The notes: generated from the letters alone by a model not told the origin. Counted from the stretch's first letter, positions 51,722 through 61,594 are shown. The stretch is 64,000 nucleotides of DNA from Bradyrhizobium aeschynomenes (GCF_013178945.1 NZ_JABFDM010000004.1:62001-126000), one strand, 5' to 3'. Translations and numbers: made by a program.

Positions 51722-52507
51722 ATGAACCAAGCAATCGAATCGACCGATCTCCCTGCCTTCATCGCTGTCGGCGCCGGCGAGCAGTCGCGCCAGATCGCGG
51801 TGCGGGCGCGTCCGGGCAGGCCGCCGGGGCTGTTTTGGCTCGGCGGCTTCAATTCCGACATGAAGGGCACGAAAGCGCTGGCGCTCGACGCCTGGGCGGC
51901 CGAGCGCGGCCGCGCCTGCGTCCGATTCGACTATTCCGGCCATGGCGAATCCGGCGGGCGCTTCGTCGACGGCACCATCGGCTGCTGGCTCGAGGAGAGC
52001 GTGGCCGTGTTCCGGCAGTTCTGTCGCGGGCCGCAGGTGGTGATCGGCTCGTCGATGGGCGGCTGGATGGCGCTGTTGCTGGCGCGCGAGCTGTTGAAGC
52101 AGCCGGGCGAGGCTTCGCTGGCCGGCCTGGTCCTGATCGCCCCGGCGCCCGACTTCACCGAGGAGCTGATGTGGAAGGGCTTCTCTCAGGAGATCCGGAC
52201 CGAGATCGAGACCAAGGGCGTCTGGATGCGCCCGTCGGAGTATGGCGAGCCCTATCCGATCACGCGGGCGCTGATCGAGGACGGTCGCAACCATCTGTTG
52301 CTTGGCAGCGCCATCAATGTCGGTTGCCCGGTGCGCATCCTGCAGGGTGCGCAGGACCCGGACGTGCCCTGGCAGCATGCCTTTGCGCTGACCCACCGTC
52401 TGCCGGCCGAGGATGTGGTGCTGACCATGATCCAGGATGGCGACCACCGGCTGTCGCGGCCGCAGGACATTGCGCGCATGCTGGCGGCCGTCGGCGAGAT
52501 GGGCTGA
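51722..52507 (+). CDS. Alpha/beta hydrolase
   Basis: 261 residues. FWLGGFNSDMKGTKALALDA is the oxyanion-side region, the nucleophile elbow is VIGSSMGGWMALL (Ser), and the late catalytic Asp and His fit LQGAQDPDVPW and DGDHRLSRP. It resembles human ABHD10/PHB-depolymerase-like mitochondrial hydrolases and their rhizobial relatives. Substrate unknown. It is convergent with queG, 11 bases apart. Confidence 0.88.
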   Translation: MNQAIESTDLPAFIAVGAGEQSRQIAVRARPGRPPGLFWLGGFNSDMKGTKALALDAWAAERGRACVRFDYSGHGESGGRFVDGTIGCWLEESVAVFRQFCRGPQVVIGSSMGGWMALLLARELLKQPGEASLAGLVLIAPAPDFTEELMWKGFSQEIRTEIETKGVWMRPSEYGEPYPITRALIEDGRNHLLLGSAINVGCPVRILQGAQDPDVPWQHAFALTHRLPAEDVVLTMIQDGDHRLSRPQDIARMLAAVGEMG

Positions 52508-52518
52508 GGCGACCGTCG

Positions 52519-53649
52519 TCAGCATCGCATTTGCCACTCCGCGCGGACACTGTCGTCGGCCTCCGTTGCCAGTGCGCCGGTCGCACGTTGGGCAAATGAG
52601 GCCGGGTCGAGCAGCTGACCGAGCGCCCAGGCAGCGGCGCCGCGCACCAGCGGATTCGGATCGGCGGTCAGCCGCTCGGCGGCCGGCAGCAGCGCCACGT
52701 CGCCGGAGTTACCGATCGCGATCAGCACGTTGCGCAGGAAGCGGTCGCGGCCGATCCGCTTGACCGGCGACTTCGTGAACAGCGCGCGGAACGCGGCGTC
52801 GTCGAGCGACGCCAGCTCGGCCAGCGCGGGCGCCCGCAGTTGCTCGCGCGCTGCCAGCTTCGCCTCACGTCCCACTTGGGCAAACTTGTTCCACGGGCAG
52901 GCGGCGAGGCAGTCGTCGCAGCCATAGATGCGGTTGCCCAGCGCATGGCGGAACTCGGTCGGGATCGGCCCCTTGTTCTCGATGGTCAGATAGGAGATGC
53001 AACGCCGGGCATCGAGCCTGTAGGGCGCGGGGAACGCCGCCGTCGGGCAGCTGTCGAGACAGGCCCGGCACGAGCCGCAATGATCCTTCTCCGCCGCGTC
53101 GGCCGGCAACTCCAGCGTGGTGTAGATCGCACCCAGGAACAGCCAGGAGCCGAAGCCTGACGACACCAGGTTGGTGTGCTTGCCCTGCCAGCCGAGGCCG
53201 GCCGCTTCGGCCAGCGGCTTCTCCATCACGGCGGCGGTGTCGACGAACACCTTCACGTCGCAGCCGGCCTGCGCCACCAGCCAGCGCGCCAGGGTCTTCA
53301 GGTGCTTCTTGATGACGTCGTGGTAGTCGTCGCCGCGGGCATAGACCGAGATCGCGGCGCGGCTGCGCCGGGCGAGGATCGCACGCGGATCTTCGTCCGG
53401 CCCGTAATTGACACCGAGCATGATCACCGAGCGAACCTCGCGCCACAGCGTCCTCGGATCGGTGCGCCGCGAGGGCTCGCGGGCGAGCCAGTCCATGTCG
53501 CCGTGCCGGCCCTCGGCAAGGAAGCGCTCGAAGGCAGCGATGCGCTCGGGGCTCACCACCGGCGCGGTGATGCCGACGCAATCGAAGCCGAGCTTCAGCG
53601 CCTCGGCCGCCAGCGCCGCCTTCAGGGCGTCTGGCGCGTCTCCGCTCAG
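52519..53649 (-). CDS. queG: Epoxyqueuosine reductase
   Basis: 376 residues if started at 53649. Motifs: [20 protein letters not shown], ferredoxin-type clusters [16 protein letters not shown] and [14 protein letters not shown], and a C-terminal HEAT-like part ([14 protein letters not shown]). It reduces epoxyqueuosine to queuosine in tRNA. The N-terminal part fits starting at [10 protein letters not shown], where a CTG codon overlaps the upstream gst stop as CTGA; no ATG, GTG or TTG fits there. A standard gene caller would use a start further upstream (frame open to 53775). Confidence 0.9.
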   Translation of the reverse strand: MSGDAPDALKAALAAEALKLGFDCVGITAPVVSPERIAAFERFLAEGRHGDMDWLAREPSRRTDPRTLWREVRSVIMLGVNYGPDEDPRAILARRSRAAISVYARGDDYHDVIKKHLKTLARWLVAQAGCDVKVFVDTAAVMEKPLAEAAGLGWQGKHTNLVSSGFGSWLFLGAIYTTLELPADAAEKDHCGSCRACLDSCPTAAFPAPYRLDARRCISYLTIENKGPIPTEFRHALGNRIYGCDDCLAACPWNKFAQVGREAKLAAREQLRAPALAELASLDDAAFRALFTKSPVKRIGRDRFLRNVLIAIGNSGDVALLPAAERLTADPNPLVRGAAAWALGQLLDPASFAQRATGALATEADDSVRAEWQMRC

Positions 53650-54338
53650 AAGTCGAGGTCCACATAGGTGCGGGATGCCGGCACGCCCGCCAGCCAGTCC
53701 GACAGCAGCGGACGGAACGAGGGTCGCGACTTGACCCGCGCGTACCATGCCTTGGCGGCGTCGTCCTCGATCCATGGCACGTCGCCGAGATAATCGATCG
53801 CGGAGAGATGCGCGGCGGCGGCGAGGTCGGCATAGGTCAGGCGGTCGCCGGCCAGGAAATTGCGCCGTTGCGCCAGCCAGCCGATATAGGCGAGGTGATA
53901 GCGCACATTGGTCTTGGCGGCGCGAATCACGTCGGTCGCCGGCGGCCCGCCGCCGTCCTCCTCGTTCATGAAACGCTTGTAGATGCGCTCGGTGACGAGC
54001 AGGTTCGAGGCCTCCTCGAAGAACTTGGTGTTGAACCAGTCCATCAGCCGGCGCACCTCGATGCGCTCGGCCGGCGAGGTCGGCATCAGCCGGCGGTCGC
54101 CCGCATCCGGCCCGCAGGTCTCATCCATGAACTCGGCGATCACGCCGACGCCGGGCACCGCGGGCATGCCGTCGACCGAGAGCACCGGCGTCGTGCCGGC
54201 CGGATTGAGCACGAGAAACGCCTCGCGGCGCTCCCAGGCGCGTTCCTCCACCAGGCGCAGGTCGAGCCCGTACTCGCCGAGCACCAGCCGGACGAAACGC
54301 GAATGCGGACAGAAGGGATGGTGGTAGAGCGTGTACAT
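53646..54338 (-). CDS. Glutathione S-transferase family protein
   Basis: 230 residues. Thioredoxin-like N-terminus [19 protein letters not shown] with a Cys-Pro motif typical of the omega/zeta-like classes, cis-Pro TTPVLSVDG, and an all-helical C-terminus ([30 protein letters not shown] in parts). It probably conjugates or reduces with glutathione. Its stop overlaps the putative CTG start of queG. Confidence 0.9.
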   Translation of the reverse strand: MYTLYHHPFCPHSRFVRLVLGEYGLDLRLVEERAWERREAFLVLNPAGTTPVLSVDGMPAVPGVGVIAEFMDETCGPDAGDRRLMPTSPAERIEVRRLMDWFNTKFFEEASNLLVTERIYKRFMNEEDGGGPPATDVIRAAKTNVRYHLAYIGWLAQRRNFLAGDRLTYADLAAAAHLSAIDYLGDVPWIEDDAAKAWYARVKSRPSFRPLLSDWLAGVPASRTYVDLDF

Positions 54339-54695
54339 GGAGCCTTTCGACGATTCCGCGGTGACTGGCGCTTAACGAACAATCAAGCATCGGTTCGCAC
54401 CGAGTCCTGGTCCCGATACCGGCGCACGGCGGCTTTGCGAATCGGACCATTAGCGCATGGTCGGCGAAAGTGTAAGCAGTAGGGCGACGGGCCGGCATGC
54501 GGGAAACGGCGTGTCCGGGACCGCGAATCACCCCGCCGGATCCGCGTTCCGGCGTCACCTCTTGCTGATTCGTATTGCCGACGGCGCGCCGGTTCATTCA
54601 TCCGATGTGGCCGCTCGCAGCGCTTTTTGCAATTGCGGGCGGCAGCCGAATAGGCGAGAAGGGCGGCGTTTTGCCGGCAATCATGGATCGGATCA
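54339..54695. other. Divergent region between gst and uppP
   Basis: 357 bases between divergent genes. It should hold both promoters; no clear repeat, RNA gene or coding frame is seen. Confidence 0.5.
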
Positions 54696-55502
54696 ATGAT
54701 GTCAGATACGCTGCGGGCGGTGCTTCTCGGCATCATCGAGGGCGTCACCGAGTTTCTTCCCGTGTCCTCGACCGGCCATCTCCTGCTTGCGGAACGTTTC
54801 TTCGGGCTCGGCGATGAAGGCTTCTGGAAGAGCTTTGCGATCCTGATCCAGCTCGGCGCCATCCTCGCGATCGTCGCGCTGTACTTCTTCAAGCTGTCCC
54901 GCGTCGCCATCGGCGCGCTGACGAACCCTGACGACCGCCGCTTCATCATCGGCGTGCTGATCGCGTTCCTGCCCGCGGTCGTCGTCGGCCTCATCGCCGG
55001 CAAATACATCAAGGCGCTGCTGTTCGATCCCTGGGTCGTGTGCTTCTCGCTGATCGTCGGCGGCGCCATCCTGCTGTGGGTCGACCAGATCGACCTCAAG
55101 CCGCGGGAGCACGACGCCACGCGCTATCCGCTGATGATGTATCTGTGGATCGGCGTCGCGCAGTGCATGGCGATGATCCCCGGCGTGTCGCGCTCCGGCG
55201 CCACCATCGTGGCGGCGATGCTGCTCGGCGGCGACAAGCGCTCGGCCGCGGAGTTCTCCTTCTTCCTGGCGATCCCGACCATGGTCGGCGCCTTCGTCTA
55301 CGACTTCTACAAGAGCCGCGCCGAGATGACGTCCGATCACCTCGGTCTCATCGCGATCGGCTTCGTCGTCTCCTTCATCACCGCGATGATCGTGGTGAAG
55401 GCCTTCCTCGGCTACGTCACCCGCCACGGCTTCGTGCTGTTCGCCTGGTGGCGCGTGATCGTCGGCACGCTCGGCCTGATCGCGCTGGCGCTGGGCAAGT
55501 AG
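54696..55502 (+). CDS. uppP: Undecaprenyl-diphosphatase (BacA/UppP)
   Basis: 268 residues, about eight membrane helices. The catalytic motifs GIIEGVTEFLPVSSTGHL (BacA1) and MIPGVSRSGATIVAAMLLGG in part (BacA2, with the Arg-Ser-Gly) are intact. It dephosphorylates undecaprenyl pyrophosphate to recycle the lipid carrier for peptidoglycan and other glycans, and gives bacitracin resistance. ATG codons at 54696 and 54699 are both possible. Confidence 0.97.
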   Translation: MMSDTLRAVLLGIIEGVTEFLPVSSTGHLLLAERFFGLGDEGFWKSFAILIQLGAILAIVALYFFKLSRVAIGALTNPDDRRFIIGVLIAFLPAVVVGLIAGKYIKALLFDPWVVCFSLIVGGAILLWVDQIDLKPREHDATRYPLMMYLWIGVAQCMAMIPGVSRSGATIVAAMLLGGDKRSAAEFSFFLAIPTMVGAFVYDFYKSRAEMTSDHLGLIAIGFVVSFITAMIVVKAFLGYVTRHGFVLFAWWRVIVGTLGLIALALGK

Positions 55503-55515
55503 CTCTCCGCTCTGT

Positions 55516-55606
55516 CCGCCGTCATTGCGAGCGAAGCGAAGCAATCCAGGGCTACGCCGCGCGGCTCTGGATTGCTTCGTCGCTTCGGTCCTCGCAATGA
55601 CGGCGG
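55516..55606. repeat. Palindromic intergenic repeat, 'CGTCATTGCGAG' type
   Basis: Left arm with CCGCCGTCATTGCGAG and AGCAATCCAG; right arm with CTGGATTGCTTCG and CTCGCAATGACGGCGG, pairing almost throughout. It occupies the gap between convergent uppP and the NDUFA9-like gene and may serve as a two-way terminator. This repeat type is, from memory, widespread in Bradyrhizobium genomes. Confidence 0.85.
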
Positions 55607-55622
55607 TTAACAGGTGTGCCCC

Positions 55623-56591
55623 TCACGCATTCTTGCGCTGAAACTGGCCCGCCGGGCGGAAGCGCCAGAGATATTGCGGGGCGACCGCCTCGAGCGAATC
55701 CGGATTGATGCCGAGGCCCTGCAACGTGAGGCCCGCCGCCTTTGCGGCCTCCGACACCACGTTGTCGTGGCGCAGCAGTTCGACCTGGTCCGGCGTCAGC
55801 TTCAGTGGCCCCGGCGCGAATTGCAGGAAGGTGGCCTGCAGCTTCGCCAGCCCGAACGGCAGCGGCAGCAGCGGACGGTCGCGGTCGGTGATGTCGAGGA
55901 TGATCTTGAGGATCTCGCGGAAGCTCAGCACCTCCGGGCCACCCAGCTCATAGGCCGCGCCCGGCTGCGCCTTGCCGTCGACGGCCTCCGCGACGGCGGT
56001 CGCGACGTCGCCAACATAGACCGGCTGCATCCTGGTCTCGCCGCCGCCGACCAGCGGCAGGAACGGCGCGATGCGGGCGAGGCCCGCGAAGCGGTTGGTG
56101 AACTGGTCCTCGGGGCCGAACACCACGGACGGCCGCATGATGACCGCCTCAGGCACCGCGGCCAGCACGGCGGCCTCGCCGGCGGCCTTGGCGCGGGCGT
56201 AAGCAGATGCCGATTCAGCATCGGCACCGATCGCCGAGACGTGCACCATGCGCGCGCCGGCAGCGGCCGCGGCCTTGGCAACGGTGGCGGCGCCCTCGGC
56301 CTGCACGGCATCGAAGGTCTGCGCACCGCTCTCGGTCAGGATGCCGACGAGGTTGATCGCGACATGGCTGTCGCGCAGCGCCGCCGCGACCGAGTCGGGA
56401 TAGCGCAGATTGGTCTGCACGGTGTGGATCTGGCCGACCCGGCCGAGCGGCTGCAAATGGCCGGCGAGCTCCGGCCGGCGCACCGCGACGCGGATGCGAT
56501 AGTCGCGTTTGGCCAGCGCCCGGACGACGTTGCGGCCGACGAAGCCGGAGCCGCCGAACACGGTGACGAGGGTGTCCAGATTCGATGCCAT
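55623..56591 (-). CDS. NDUFA9-like atypical short-chain dehydrogenase
   Basis: 322 residues. NAD(P)-binding TVFGGSGFVGRNVVRALAKR, VAINLVGIL, VHVSAIGAD, AYARAKAAGE (Tyr-x-x-x-Lys is only partly conserved), and VFGPEDQFTNRFA, the pattern of NDUFA9/atypical SDR proteins associated with complex I in alphaproteobacteria and mitochondria. Such proteins bind NADPH but may not be catalytic. Start at 56591 is preferred by ribosome spacing; an ATG at 56600 is possible. Confidence 0.88.
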   Translation of the reverse strand: MASNLDTLVTVFGGSGFVGRNVVRALAKRDYRIRVAVRRPELAGHLQPLGRVGQIHTVQTNLRYPDSVAAALRDSHVAINLVGILTESGAQTFDAVQAEGAATVAKAAAAAGARMVHVSAIGADAESASAYARAKAAGEAAVLAAVPEAVIMRPSVVFGPEDQFTNRFAGLARIAPFLPLVGGGETRMQPVYVGDVATAVAEAVDGKAQPGAAYELGGPEVLSFREILKIILDITDRDRPLLPLPFGLAKLQATFLQFAPGPLKLTPDQVELLRHDNVVSEAAKAAGLTLQGLGINPDSLEAVAPQYLWRFRPAGQFQRKNA

Positions 56592-56816
56592 TGGGATCAT
56601 TCCTGGGATAGCCGGGCGGTCGATCCGCCCCGGACGAGAAGCCTGTCAGCGGCGATTCGCACCCCGCGGCCCGCCATCTTGCGCCGTTGTATAGCCCATC
56701 GTCCGCATTGCGGAAAAGGGAGCCGTGTTTTTGCGCCTGGGGTGAGAAAAATTGTCATCTTGGGCTCCGAGCGGTTTGACAAGCCGCCGTTCGATCCGTA
56801 CACACCGCCTCCACAT

Positions 56817-56903
<87 letters not shown>

Positions 56904-57088
56904 CGCTTCGCTCTTCGAGCTTCGCGTGGCGCCGCCGAGATCAAGGCTCGGCTTTTAGAATTTCCCCTGACATCCCGAAGATGCTGACGGCGCATGATAT
57001 GTCGCTCATGCGAACAGGCATTGTCGCGCATTGCGGCTGACGCTTTGAGCTCGGTTTCGATTTTGGGATGTCGGGGCGGCCGCGAGCT

Positions 57089-57252
57089 CCCACCCTCCCC
57101 TGGAGGGGGAGGGTCGATCGCCCGCGAAGCAGGCGAGCGGGGTGGGGTGATCTCTCCACGCAGGCCAGCGCCAGAGGAGAGATCACCCCACCCCGCCTCA
57201 CGTTTCGCTTCGCTCTCCGTGAGGCGACCCTCCCCCTCCAGGGGAGGGTGGG
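57089..57252. repeat. Palindromic intergenic repeat (class C, copy 1)
   Basis: Outer arms CCCACCCTCCCCTGG / CCAGGGGAGGGTGGG enclose GGGTGGGGTGATCTCTC facing GAGAGATCACCCCACCCCG, giving a long hairpin. A second copy is at 62910-63062. Confidence 0.85.
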
Positions 57253-57327
57253 CACCGCCTTCGTGTTGAATGATCACCATGACCGCCGTGGTCTTTCTCG
57301 TTCAGGCAAGACCTGTCAGCCTCGCGA

Positions 57328-57741
57328 CGCATCCGCGCCCGAGCTGTGCTGATCGTCTCGCCCTCGAAATTCTGAGGGCGCAGGGAGAGCCGGGTGCCGA
57401 CTGCACCCATGGCCCGCCAGCGAGAAAAACTGCTGGCGGCAGGAACCACAGGTACGCGCCGGATCATCCGGCCCTCCCTGCGCAACGGTTTTAACGGCTG
57501 CTTCGCGTTCTCCCTGGTGCGCCGGCTTGCTGGCCACCATCCCCACGCGAAGCCAAAGCTCCGCCGTGAGTTGATATCAGCATCGGGATATCAGGACCGC
57601 GCGACTTGACCGTGCGTGCATCCTTGTTCGTCCGCGCGATTAGCTCACGCTGCAACGACACACGCCCATCGCATCCCACTGCCAACGTCTCGTGACGGTC
57701 GCGACACGCCCCTCATGCGGCAGCAGGGACGCGCGGAAATG
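57328..57741 (+). repeat. Structured dispersed element, copy 2 (class E)
   Basis: Same order of blocks as 28044-28451. Outer helix 57378-57393 with 57468-57483 (15 of 16 paired), inner hairpin 57414-57421 with 57432-57439 (8 bp, A-rich loop), third hairpin GATATC 57573-57578 with GATATC 57587-57592 around the identical loop AGCATCGG. Shared unpaired blocks include CTCCCTGGTGCGCCGG. The remaining parts of 56904-57875 hold no gene. Confidence 0.8.
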
Positions 57742-57875
57742 TGCAGGTGATTTGCCCGACGGCGCAAGGGCCGATGCTGCGACAGACTGGCACGACGGGC
57801 AGTTTGGCGATGGGTGGTATGCGGGGGAGCAGTCGCGTTGCCTCTATACGAAAGCCGAGCTAATTAATGAGCACG

Positions 57876-59486
57876 CTAGCCAGAAAGATACTCAAGCACG
57901 GCAGCGATTGCAGCGTTGCGCATGCGCCGTGCCCTGACATCTCCAACGTAAAGCGCTTCTTTCAGCTTTTCTTCAGTTGCATCGAGAACTTCTCCGACCG
58001 TCTTTAGGCCCAGTTCTGTGAGCTTTCCCTTTTGCCAATCGGACAAGTCGAGGACATCGATCGACTTGCCAAGCTGCACGCTAAGTGCCGAGACGCGAGG
58101 TTCCTTTGTTGCGCTTAACCCGTCGTCGATAAGTGGCTTATAGGATGAATGATTCGAGCCGAGCTCGGTCATACGCTTGGGACCCAGTCCTTTCGCAATG
58201 TCGAATGCTGTCGAAGCTGGGAATGACTCAAGCGCGAATAGGCAACCCAAATTTACAATATATCGGGTGCCAATTTCTGCCCGAGTCGCCTTTATTCCTG
58301 ACCCTTGTTCGCTCACGACACCTGTATATGACAGAACCCGTAGTGCTTCCTTGACCGTCTCAGGCGCATCCCTGTGAATCCAAAAATACGCGCTGGTCGT
58401 CTTATCGGTCGCCAGATATTGGTCATTCTTCGACTTGATTTCCGGAAGAACAATGGACTCAAGAAATTGACGTCCCCAATCAATAACAGCCCTATGCCCC
58501 GGGTACTTCTCGGCCAGCGAAGAATGTTCGGCCCAGATCTCCGTTCGATAATAAGTCCTGATCACCTCATTGACTTCCGCTGAGTTCACGGTCGGTGCCG
58601 CTGAAATTGTCTTCAGAAGCAAGCGTGGATTGCCAGACGCGGCGTACGCCAGGACAGCAAAATTCTTTCCATTCTGCAAAATTTTCTTAGAAACTGCACT
58701 GTCGGCCTGCCTCTCGACAATCTCTCTCATGCTTTCGATGTAAGTAGGAGCTAAGACATCTCTATCCAGTGAGATCATTGTGGCGTCGTGCGCCGGCTGA
58801 AATGTCTCTCCAAAGCTTGTCACCCCTGGATATACTGCTGCGTTGCAGGTGATACAGTGGCTTCTTAGGTCCCGGAATAGCGTGAAAAACTCGCGCTGCT
58901 GTTCAGGCACAAAAATGTGAGCCGCTTCGTCAATAAGAAGCGAAAATCGATCGATCTGCAGTTCGTTACTTAGGTCCTCTAGCGCATCCTTCAGAGTGTC
59001 GGTCGAGGGTATCGCATCAGGATCGATTAGTAGGGCGGGATTCTTCCAGGACTGTTCGTAGGCATCGGCGATGCGCTCAATGTTAGACAGTGTGGCTTCA
59101 GACGACGCATCCTCCCCCAGCAGTACCTTAGCAATCTGCGGAACTTTGCTTAGGAGGCCGGCCTTCATCAGAGACCGGATAATGGCCGAACAGATTCTCG
59201 CTAGCATCCAATTCTTGAACTGCATTGGGTCGCTAGATTGAAGCAGCGAGCTTCGTACAAAACTTATATAGATAGGAAATATGCGGTCGACTTCAAAGTT
59301 CTCGTTGAGTTCGCTCTGCGCAACCCTTAACAAAAACGACTTTCCGACTCCACGGCTGCCTACCAAGATTGTTGGATTTCGGCTTTTAAGGGCGCTGATT
59401 GTTGACCGGTCTTGTCGACTTTCAACAAAGTATTTCGTCACCTCGTCGGGCTTAATATCCTCTGTCCGAAAGAAAAATTCCGACAT
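57876..59486 (-). CDS. P-loop ATPase with C-terminal helix-hairpin-helix-like region (unknown system)
   Basis: 536 residues. Walker A GSRGVGKS at 43-50 and Walker B FSLLIDEAAH at about 181-190 mark an ORC/AAA+ or STAND-like ATPase; the middle (about 280-400) is helical. The last 45 residues (LTELGLKTVGEVLDATEEKL; YVGDVRARRMRNAA) look like a helix-hairpin-helix of the type seen in RNA polymerase alpha tail or DNA-binding proteins. Codon use is A+T-richer than neighbours, implying transfer. It follows the 59499 gene by 12 bases with GAGGA before its ATG, so both form one operon. Confidence 0.8.
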   Translation of the reverse strand: MSEFFFRTEDIKPDEVTKYFVESRQDRSTISALKSRNPTILVGSRGVGKSFLLRVAQSELNENFEVDRIFPIYISFVRSSLLQSSDPMQFKNWMLARICSAIIRSLMKAGLLSKVPQIAKVLLGEDASSEATLSNIERIADAYEQSWKNPALLIDPDAIPSTDTLKDALEDLSNELQIDRFSLLIDEAAHIFVPEQQREFFTLFRDLRSHCITCNAAVYPGVTSFGETFQPAHDATMISLDRDVLAPTYIESMREIVERQADSAVSKKILQNGKNFAVLAYAASGNPRLLLKTISAAPTVNSAEVNEVIRTYYRTEIWAEHSSLAEKYPGHRAVIDWGRQFLESIVLPEIKSKNDQYLATDKTTSAYFWIHRDAPETVKEALRVLSYTGVVSEQGSGIKATRAEIGTRYIVNLGCLFALESFPASTAFDIAKGLGPKRMTELGSNHSSYKPLIDDGLSATKEPRVSALSVQLGKSIDVLDLSDWQKGKLTELGLKTVGEVLDATEEKLKEALYVGDVRARRMRNAAIAAVLEYLSG

Positions 59487-59498
59487 TGTACGAATTCC

Positions 59499-60203
59499 TC
59501 AGCGGTAGACCGCCTGAATGGCGGGGAGAGTACCAAGACTGTCGAGAAAAATATCTTCAAGGCGATTCAGGTTCTCTGGACTAAGCGATCCTAAAAAGCG
59601 CGACGCGAATGCAAAGATAACGCAGAGCCGGATCGTGTCTGCGAGACTGGCCCACTCTGCAAGGGTCTCCTTTTCGAATCCTGTTGGCGTTCCATTCGGC
59701 AGGTGTGTATGCACATTTCCATGAACATGCTCTGAGCATTCGCGGTAGGCTTTTTGAGCAAGTGCAGAGTACTGTTTAGCCGAGTTCGACAGCTCCGGTT
59801 GAAACGCGGACATGAATGCAGCGCCGAATACCCCATTATCTTCATGTATTAGCGTACTCCAAACAATGTCCGATCGATTGGCTAGCCAGAGTCGTAGTTT
59901 GAGTTCCGATGCTGAAAACTGTATTGATGCAAGTGAAAGCTCGAAGAACAGTCTTAAGCTTATAAACGCATGACGATAGTTGGCGGAAGCAAGCGCGCAG
60001 AGCGAGAAGTGATACTCGCGGATTGCAAGTAAGAAAACGTCCGCCTCCGGACGTGCGCTAATCGTGCTGTGCAACAATTCAAAGTCTGACATAAAATTGT
60101 GCGATCGATTGAAGGATGACAGAGCGTCTTCGTCGCTCGCCATCGCTCGTAGATGCTCTAGGCTTCGTTCAATCACTGACTTATAATGGCTTATAGAATT
60201 CAT
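59499..60203 (-). CDS. Helical protein with HEPN-like R-x4-H motif (partner of the ATPase)
   Basis: 234 residues, predicted almost entirely helical (YHFSLCALASANYRHAFISL; RLFFELSLASIQF in parts). RECSEH at 154-159 is an R-x4-H motif, followed by VHGNVHTHLP, placed after several helices, which fits HEPN ribonuclease domains but could be chance. I recognise no named family. Start at 60203 (ATG) with GGCGAG upstream; the frame opens at a TTG at 60227. It is first gene of the two-gene unit and also A+T-richer than the core genome. Confidence 0.7.
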   Translation of the reverse strand: MNSISHYKSVIERSLEHLRAMASDEDALSSFNRSHNFMSDFELLHSTISARPEADVFLLAIREYHFSLCALASANYRHAFISLRLFFELSLASIQFSASELKLRLWLANRSDIVWSTLIHEDNGVFGAAFMSAFQPELSNSAKQYSALAQKAYRECSEHVHGNVHTHLPNGTPTGFEKETLAEWASLADTIRLCVIFAFASRFLGSLSPENLNRLEDIFLDSLGTLPAIQAVYR

Positions 60204-60469
60204 GTCGCTCGCCCCGGATTGTAACAAGTATCAAGGTGGCTGGATTGCGCGAAGAAGTCGGACTGCCGATTCGACTAAGTCGTTTGATGCCTGAACCGAG
60301 CTTTCTAGGATTTTGAGCTGGAATTAATGCTGTCGGGAATCAATCGAAGCAGAGTGTATTGCCCCCTATTTAGGCGTTTTTGCCTGAACGGCCATATCAT
60401 ATGAGGTTCGGCCAGTACGATCACTGCCCGAATACGTGAGATTGGCACCCACAAAGTCCGATCGGCGGC

Positions 60470-61354
60470 TCATTCCATCCGTGACGCCGCGATCACGCGC
60501 GCCAGGACCGGCCAATACAGATCGCCATACCCCGCCTCGATCGCCTCTCCGAGCCGTCGCTCGGCGAGCTCCGCGCCCGGCAGATCGATCTGCACGGACT
60601 TGGCGAGATCGAGGGCGTAACCGATGTCCTTGCGCGCATATTCGGTCGAGAACGCGCGCTCGGGAAATGTGTCGGGCAGCATCGCCTTCATGCCGTGGTT
60701 GCGCAGTGCGAAGCTGTCGGCGGAGCCCTTGGCGAGGGTCTCGAACAGCAGCGTGGGATCGAGGCCGGCGCGCTTGGCGGTCTCCAGCGCTTCGCCGAGC
60801 GCCACCACGGTCTGCATCAGCACCATGTTGTTGAGGATCTTCACGACCTGGCCGGCGCCGACGCCCCCGCAATGGGTGATGTCGGTGGCGAACATCGCAA
60901 TCAGCGGCCGCAACCTCTCGAACGTGGCCGAGTCGGCCCCCACCATCACGCTCAAGGTGCCGTCCTCGGCCGCCTGCCGGGTGCGGGCGATCGGTGCGTC
61001 GGCGTAGGCGGCGCCCTTGGCCGCGAAACGCGCCGCGAGCTCGCGGGTGGCCTGCACCGGCGAGGTGCCGAGGTCCACAATGGTGTGACGCGCCTCGGCG
61101 TGTCGGAGCAGGCCGTCGTCGCCGTCGCATACGGCCTGGACATGCTTGCCGCTCGGCAACGCCATGAAGATCAATTCCGCCTCGCGCGCCAGCTCCGCGA
61201 GCGATGTGGCTCTGACGACGCCGACCGCGGCGAGTCTCTGCAGCGGTGCATCCGCGCGATCGAAGCCGAGCACCGTGGCGCCGGACTTGAGAGCGAGATT
61301 GCGGCACATCGGCTCGCCCATGACGCCCAAACCGATGAATCCGATTGCGCCCAT
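60470..61354 (-). CDS. 3-hydroxyisobutyrate-dehydrogenase-family oxidoreductase
   Basis: 294 residues. NAD-binding IGFIGLGVMGEPMCRNLALK, the second motif DLGTSPVQATRELA, and the catalytic-Lys region GAGQVVKILNNMVLMQTV, as in beta-hydroxyacid dehydrogenases (3-hydroxyisobutyrate, tartronate semialdehyde). The substrate is not clear. GAGGA precedes the ATG. It marks the return to core-like base composition after the A+T-richer genes. Confidence 0.92.
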   Translation of the reverse strand: MGAIGFIGLGVMGEPMCRNLALKSGATVLGFDRADAPLQRLAAVGVVRATSLAELAREAELIFMALPSGKHVQAVCDGDDGLLRHAEARHTIVDLGTSPVQATRELAARFAAKGAAYADAPIARTRQAAEDGTLSVMVGADSATFERLRPLIAMFATDITHCGGVGAGQVVKILNNMVLMQTVVALGEALETAKRAGLDPTLLFETLAKGSADSFALRNHGMKAMLPDTFPERAFSTEYARKDIGYALDLAKSVQIDLPGAELAERRLGEAIEAGYGDLYWPVLARVIAASRME

Positions 61355-61594
61355 TGCAAGTTCCTCTTCATTGGGCCCTGACCATCTCGACGATGGTCGC
61401 CAGCGCTGCCGGTTGGCGGAGTCACGCTCGGAATAGTCGTCTGAATACTCGCCGGTGTCGATCGAGCAAACGACCTGCCGGTGATGTCGGCAATGCGGAT
61501 CTGGATCGAGAGCGGGGCGCCGCGCGCCGGACCGTGACCCGAACCGACGCGGGTGGCAAACCCATGAATCTGCCGCGATCAGGGCAATGGCCGC

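Noticed and set aside
60366-61307. 313-codon frame overlapping the hydroxyisobutyrate-dehydrogenase gene
   Set aside because: Shadow frame of the 60470-61354 gene; its short non-overlapping tail is not enough to support a gene.
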